Source: Cellvibrio sp. pealriver (GTDB lineage: Bacteria; Pseudomonadota; Gammaproteobacteria; Pseudomonadales; Cellvibrionaceae). Taken from it: DNA of 64,000 nt. Positions 60,438 to 64,000 of the stretch are shown here, piece by piece (position 1 is the first letter of the stretch; each line of letters begins with the position of its first letter). Location of the stretch: the NCBI RefSeq assembly GCF_001183545.1, contig NZ_KQ236688.1, positions 1,393,149 through 1,457,148 on the forward strand, given 5' to 3'. The notes under the pieces were generated by a model. The model saw only the letters and a list, made by a program, of their open reading frames with translations, had not been told where the DNA came from and made no database searches. The position numbers were made by a program, and so were the translations under genes.

Positions 60438-61055
60438 TTAGTGTTGGTAGCGTTTAACTAGCGCTTGATACAATTCATCTTTAAATTCCGGCTTACTTGT
60501 ATCTAGCGATTGCACAGCTTCTACCAAATGCTCGTTATCTTCGCGGCCATCATGCCAATGTTTGCGATAGCTTCCATCTTTGTAACCGTGATCCTGACGG
60601 AAGAAATTTAATACATTTTTACCCACATAACCGCGATAGAGCTGCTCAAAACTCATATCGATACCCGCCATCAAGCGTGCAAATAAACCGAGATGGAATT
60701 GGCGGTCACCCAAAGTGGCAGCAGCGAACTTTTCCAAATCCAAACGGAAGTCTTTTTCGTCGGTAGCAATTACCAATTCTTTTTCGATCTTCGCAATAAT
60801 GTCATCAAGTGAAGCGCCTGACTGCAATTGGATGCTTAAACCAAAATGCCAGATGTCAATTAACTCAAGTGCAACCTGTTCGGTATCGGGTGATTGTTTT
60901 TTCCACCATTTCCAACCGTAGTGATCCAACAGCTCGGCGCATTCAACCCAGATGGCGCGATACCATTCATAACCTTGTTGTTTCCAATTAGCGTTGACTT
61001 TGGTGTTCATCGCATCTTGCAATTCGAGCATGATTTTAATTTGTTGGGCGTTCAT
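60438..61055 (-). CDS. dUTPase/dCTPase of the dimeric all-alpha NTP-PPase type
   Basis: A 205-residue pyrophosphatase that hydrolyses dUTP to dUMP. It is helical with the metal-binding signature ExxE-x22-ExxD: Glu38/Glu41 (VECAELLDHYGWKWW) and Glu64/Asp67 (ELIDIWHFG). This is the phage/trypanosome-type dUTPase, unrelated to the trimeric Dut of E. coli. FGLSIQLQ and FRQDHGYKDGSYRKHW further match. Located between an unknown membrane protein and tatD. Confidence 0.9.
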   Translation of the reverse strand: MNAQQIKIMLELQDAMNTKVNANWKQQGYEWYRAIWVECAELLDHYGWKWWKKQSPDTEQVALELIDIWHFGLSIQLQSGASLDDIIAKIEKELVIATDEKDFRLDLEKFAAATLGDRQFHLGLFARLMAGIDMSFEQLYRGYVGKNVLNFFRQDHGYKDGSYRKHWHDGREDNEHLVEAVQSLDTSKPEFKDELYQALVKRYQH

Positions 61056-61110
61056 GTTTTTTCTCTTTTAAATGCTTGATCCAAGCCAAGCGAGGATGAC
61101 GACGGAGTTT

Positions 61111-61902
61111 TTAAGCTGGCAAATATTGTTTTGCTTTATTGAATAAGCGGTAAAAATTTTCGGTAGTTTTTTCCGCAAGCTGTTCCAGAGGAATTCCGCG
61201 CACATCCGCCACAAATTGCGCAACTTCGCGCACGTATTTTGGCTCGTTGGGTTTACCGCGATAAGGGATTGGCGCGAGGTACGGCGAATCGGTTTCAACC
61301 AATAAACGATCGAGCGGCATGTTGCGCACCACATCGCGGATTTGATCCGCCGTTTTGAAAGTGACGATGCCGGAAATTGAAATGTAATAATTCAAATCCA
61401 GCGCGGCTTTCGCCATCGCCCAATCTTCAGTGAAACAATGCAGTACACCACTGTGCTCAAGACTACCGTGCTCTTTGATTAGCGCAAGCGTATCGGCTTT
61501 GGCCTCACGGGTGTGCACCACGACAGGCAAGCCAATTTGTTTACCCACACGTAAATGCAAGGCAAAGCTTTCATGTTGAATATCCTTGCTTTCGGTTTCG
61601 TAGTGATAATCCAACCCCGTTTCGCCCAGAGCAACCACTTTGGGTTGTGCAGCCCAGTTGATTAATTGCGCTTCAGTCGCAGCACCCTCTTTCACATCGC
61701 AGGGATGGACACCAACGGAAGCGACTACACGCGGGTGCGCCTGCGCAATATCGATAACTGTCTGGATATTCTCCAAACTAATACCGATACACAACATCTG
61801 CTGGATACCGCGCTCATGCGCTGCTGCGATAGCTGCACTTAAATCGCCGTTGTAGGGATCAAGCTTGATGCGATCCAGATGGCAATGGGAGTCAATCAAC
61901 AT
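61111..61902 (-). CDS. tatD: TatD-family metal-dependent hydrolase
   Basis: Metal-dependent DNase/amidohydrolase-fold enzyme. 263 residues; HxH at 6-8 (IDSHCHLDRI), GETGLDYHYE, VHTREAKAD, HCFTEDW and ETDSPYLAPIPYRG cover the metal ligands. Follows pilZ as in Pseudomonas; a hairpin at 61947-61967 may partly separate them. Confidence 0.95.
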   Translation of the reverse strand: MLIDSHCHLDRIKLDPYNGDLSAAIAAAHERGIQQMLCIGISLENIQTVIDIAQAHPRVVASVGVHPCDVKEGAATEAQLINWAAQPKVVALGETGLDYHYETESKDIQHESFALHLRVGKQIGLPVVVHTREAKADTLALIKEHGSLEHSGVLHCFTEDWAMAKAALDLNYYISISGIVTFKTADQIRDVVRNMPLDRLLVETDSPYLAPIPYRGKPNEPKYVREVAQFVADVRGIPLEQLAEKTTENFYRLFNKAKQYLPA

Positions 61903-61946
61903 AAATACGTACCAATTCTTTCAAACTCTGATCGATAAAAATGACA

Positions 61947-61967
61947 AAGCCAGGTTTTACCTGGCTT
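61947..61967 (-). terminator. Weak terminator-like hairpin between pilZ and tatD
   Basis: Minus-strand AAGCCAGGT, loop AAA, ACCTGGCTT, then an interrupted T stretch (TGTCATTTTT). Confidence 0.45.
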
Positions 61968-61995
61968 CGAAGGGGAAACTGGGCGGGTCTGGATT

Positions 61996-62349
61996 TTACA
62001 TGGTATGGGTAGGTTTGTCCGAGTTGAGCATGCCTGCAAGGTAGTTTTCAATTTTGGTAATCGCGGTATTGTCCTGATCGCTAAATTGCACACCAATCCC
62101 CGCTGCGCGATTGCCCTGTGCGCCCTTGGGGGTAACCCAAACCACTTTTCCTGCAACCGGAATTTTCTCTGGCTCATCCATCAAGCTCAGCAACATAAAT
62201 ACTTCGTCACCTAACTTGTAACTCTTATTGGTTGGAATAAACATGCCGCCATTTTTCACAAAGGGCATGTAGGCTGCGTAAAGCACAGCCTTGTCTTTGA
62301 TCGTAAGGGAAAGTATGCCGTTACGGGCACCACCGCCAATCGGTTGCAT
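61996..62349 (-). CDS. pilZ: Type IV pilus assembly protein PilZ
   Basis: A 117-residue stand-alone PilZ-fold protein of the holB-pilZ-tatD locus needed for pilus biogenesis. ILSLTIKDKAVLYAAYMPFV, GGMFIPTNKSYKLGD and KVVWVTPKGAQGNRAAGIGVQF are characteristic. Like other true PilZ proteins it lacks the N-terminal RxxxR motif, so c-di-GMP binding is unlikely. Confidence 0.95.
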   Translation of the reverse strand: MQPIGGGARNGILSLTIKDKAVLYAAYMPFVKNGGMFIPTNKSYKLGDEVFMLLSLMDEPEKIPVAGKVVWVTPKGAQGNRAAGIGVQFSDQDNTAITKIENYLAGMLNSDKPTHTM

Positions 62350-62417
62350 AACAGATCCTGCTTGTAAGTTTTTAGCCGGCAGCGATACCGGAGTTGGAAC
62401 ACTAATAGATTAGCTCA

Positions 62418-63443
62418 CTAGTGTCCAGACGCCATCGCGCGATTCGCACTGGCGCGTAATAATGCTCCCCAATCAAGCAATAATTCCTCTAATAACAATT
62501 GCTTATTGGGATTTGCCCCACTGGATAACTGCTTTTTAGAGAGCAAAATTTTTTCAATGTAGCGATGCAGCAGCGATACATCCAGATTAGCCAAACGTTC
62601 GCGCCACTCAACCGGTGCTTGCTGCATTTGGAGATCCTCGGCACCCACTCGCCAACGGGCGATGCTATGCAGCAACCCCAAAAACCATTCGACAAACGCC
62701 GGCACGTCGCCTGTATGCCATTGCGCAGCCAGTTCAATCGCGGATACCTGCCCCAAGCTCAAGCGCACTAATTGTTGCAACTGCTGCTCACGCTGCTCCA
62801 GTGCATCGCCTTGCAATAGCGATAACGCCACTAAAGGCGCACCCCGCGCTGCTGCGAGCAATGATTCAGCTTCAATATTGCTACCAACCACCAGTGGCGA
62901 TAGCCAGCGCAAGACCTGCTCGGTGCGCGGCATTGGGAATTTACGCATCTGGCAACGGCTGCGAATTGTCGGCAAAACCGATCCCGGGCTGTGCGTCACC
63001 AGCACCAGCAGTGTATTTGCTGCAGGCTCTTCCAATGATTTGAGCAAGGCATTGGCCGAGTTACCATTCATCGCTTCCGCTGGCTCGATGATCACCACTT
63101 TATAACCGCCCTGTTGCGCCGTCTTACCGAGCGACTCAGTCAGTTCGCGCACCTGATCCACCTTGATCGCCTTACCCTCCTCCTCTGGCTCAAGCCACAA
63201 GAGGTCGGGATGTGTTTGCGCCTTGTTCAACTCGCAACCACGACAGCGCCCACAGGCTTTGCCTTCTATCGGGCTTTGGCAAAGCAGCAACTGCGCCAAC
63301 GCATCGGCCAAGTGACGCTTACCGATTCCGCGCGGCCCCGCAATCATCAATGCGTGAGGCAATTTCTGCGTGTCGATTTGCTGCACCAGTTGCTGCCAAT
63401 CATTTAATTGCCACGGGTACGGATGGATAGGAAAATCACTCAT
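62418..63443 (-). CDS. holB: DNA polymerase III subunit delta-prime
   Basis: Clamp-loader subunit. 341 residues from the ATG at 63443 (MSDFPIHPYPWQLNDW). P-loop-like GPRGIGKRH, zinc-binding cysteines CQSPIEGKACGRCRGC, sensor SRCQMRKFP, and AAA+ fold. Followed by pilZ and tatD. The tmk gene, often just upstream, is not here; the neighbour is a divergent rluA. Confidence 0.95.
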   Translation of the reverse strand: MSDFPIHPYPWQLNDWQQLVQQIDTQKLPHALMIAGPRGIGKRHLADALAQLLLCQSPIEGKACGRCRGCELNKAQTHPDLLWLEPEEEGKAIKVDQVRELTESLGKTAQQGGYKVVIIEPAEAMNGNSANALLKSLEEPAANTLLVLVTHSPGSVLPTIRSRCQMRKFPMPRTEQVLRWLSPLVVGSNIEAESLLAAARGAPLVALSLLQGDALEQREQQLQQLVRLSLGQVSAIELAAQWHTGDVPAFVEWFLGLLHSIARWRVGAEDLQMQQAPVEWRERLANLDVSLLHRYIEKILLSKKQLSSGANPNKQLLLEELLLDWGALLRASANRAMASGH

Positions 63444-63477
63444 GGAACCACTCAATCAAGCATCACTGAATAAAAGA

Positions 63478-63516
63478 TTGGGCAAGCTTAGCAAATTTGC
63501 GATAATCCGCGCCCGC
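63478..63516 (+). promoter_or_regulatory. Promoter of rluA
   Basis: -35 TTGGGC (63478-63483), 17-base spacer, -10 GATAAT (63501-63506), then CCGCGCCCGC. Start codon about 23 bases downstream of the discriminator. Confidence 0.6.
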
Positions 63517-63538
63517 TTAATCTGCTTCAGGCCTGCCA

Positions 63539-64000
63539 ATGACTGACTCCCAGCTCGATATTTTGTACCTCGACGAGGATCTGCTCATCGCCAATAAACC
63601 GGCCGGCTTGCTCTGTGTGCCAGGCAAAGGACCGGAAAAACAGGATTGCCTGTTCAACCGAGCACTTGAATTCAATCCCAATGCACGCGTTGCCCATCGC
63701 CTCGACCAAGGCACATCCGGCATTGTGATGTTTCCGCTCAATTACCTGACGCTAAAAAACTTAACGCACAAATTCGAAGCGCGTGAAATCCATAAACGTT
63801 ATGTCGCCGTAGTAGAAGGTTTGATTGAAGAAGATGAAGGCGAGATAAAACTGCCGCTGATTTGCGATTGGCCGAACCGCCCGTTACAGAAGGTGTGTTT
63901 TGAGCACGGCAAATCTGCCCACACCCGCTATCACGTATTGGAGAGAAACGCAGACAACCACACTACCCGCGTTTTGCTGGAGCCCGTAAGCGGCCGCACG
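63539..64000 (+). CDS. rluA: 23S rRNA/tRNA pseudouridine synthase RluA (partial)
   Basis: First 154 residues of a RluA-type pseudouridine synthase; the gene runs off the window. Catalytic Asp56 in HRLDQGTSGI and the RluA-specific LPLICDWPNRPLQKVCFEHGK are visible, with EPVSGRT at the end of the window. It modifies U746 of 23S rRNA and U32 of some tRNAs in E. coli. Divergent from holB across a 95-base promoter region. Confidence 0.93.
   Translation, partial: MTDSQLDILYLDEDLLIANKPAGLLCVPGKGPEKQDCLFNRALEFNPNARVAHRLDQGTSGIVMFPLNYLTLKNLTHKFEAREIHKRYVAVVEGLIEEDEGEIKLPLICDWPNRPLQKVCFEHGKSAHTRYHVLERNADNHTTRVLLEPVSGRT

Overview
The window is a stretch of core chromosome from a gammaproteobacterium. 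By gene order and gene content it looks like a Cellvibrio-type (Cellvibrionaceae) relative of Pseudomonas; the genus is inferred, the class is well supported. Three long blocks keep the order I recall from Pseudomonas: (i) gacA/uvrY-uvrC-pgsA-tRNAs; (ii) murB-ptp-kdsB-lpxK-exbD-exbB-comEC-DUF2062-lolEDC-pilZ domain-sthA-nqr-mfd-csiV; (iii) metZ-purF-cvpA-dedD-folC-accD-(trpA-trpB)-trpF-truA-fimV-asd-leuB-leuD-leuC-lysR. Nearly all genes lie on the minus strand. I see no prophage, insertion sequence, CRISPR array, rRNA or defence island.

Layout. 1-3317: a minus-strand operon of a flavin oxidoreductase, a DUF1365 protein, a Cfa-like methyltransferase and the start of a secreted protein; it looks like an unusual fatty-acid modification cluster. 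3388-5401: a two-component pair. 5532-6465: tRNA-Leu, tRNA-Cys and pgsA, then uvrC and the GacA/UvrY regulator to 9104. 9304-16436: envelope genes (murB, kdsB, lpxK, exbBD) and the competence channel comEC. 16625-23027: DUF2062, the Lol lipoprotein exporter, a PilZ protein, a small exported protein and SthA. 23092-29277: the Na+-translocating NADH:quinone reductase operon with nqrM. 29850-34253: mfd and csiV. 34315-37236: a cold-shock protein, mgsA and htpG. 37415-47683: tRNA-Val, metZ, purF, cvpA, dedD, folC, accD, trpAB, trpF, truA. 47768-50980: fimV. 51354-55698: asd and leuBDC with a divergent LysR regulator. 56841-58670: an outer-membrane protein and mdh. 58945-63443: a YkgJ Fe/Zn-cluster protein, an unknown membrane protein, an all-alpha dUTPase, tatD, pilZ and holB. 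63539-64000: the start of rluA.

Systems working together: LPS and peptidoglycan precursor supply (kdsB, lpxK, murB), lipoprotein export (lolCDE), sodium bioenergetics (nqrA-F, nqrM), leucine and tryptophan biosynthesis, type IV pilus and polar assembly (fimV, pilZ), and DNA repair or coupling (uvrC, mfd). The most useful non-gene signals are a near-consensus sigma-32 promoter before htpG, a repeated -10/GC-rich-discriminator promoter pattern before seven transcription units, a perfect LysR-type palindrome before the leu operon, a terminator-like hairpin just before a TTG-started lpxK, and a structured nqrA leader. I found no convincing previously undescribed multi-gene system. The nearest candidates are the Cfa-like cluster, whose methyltransferase has lost two bicarbonate-site residues, and the orphan membrane protein at 59300-60400.
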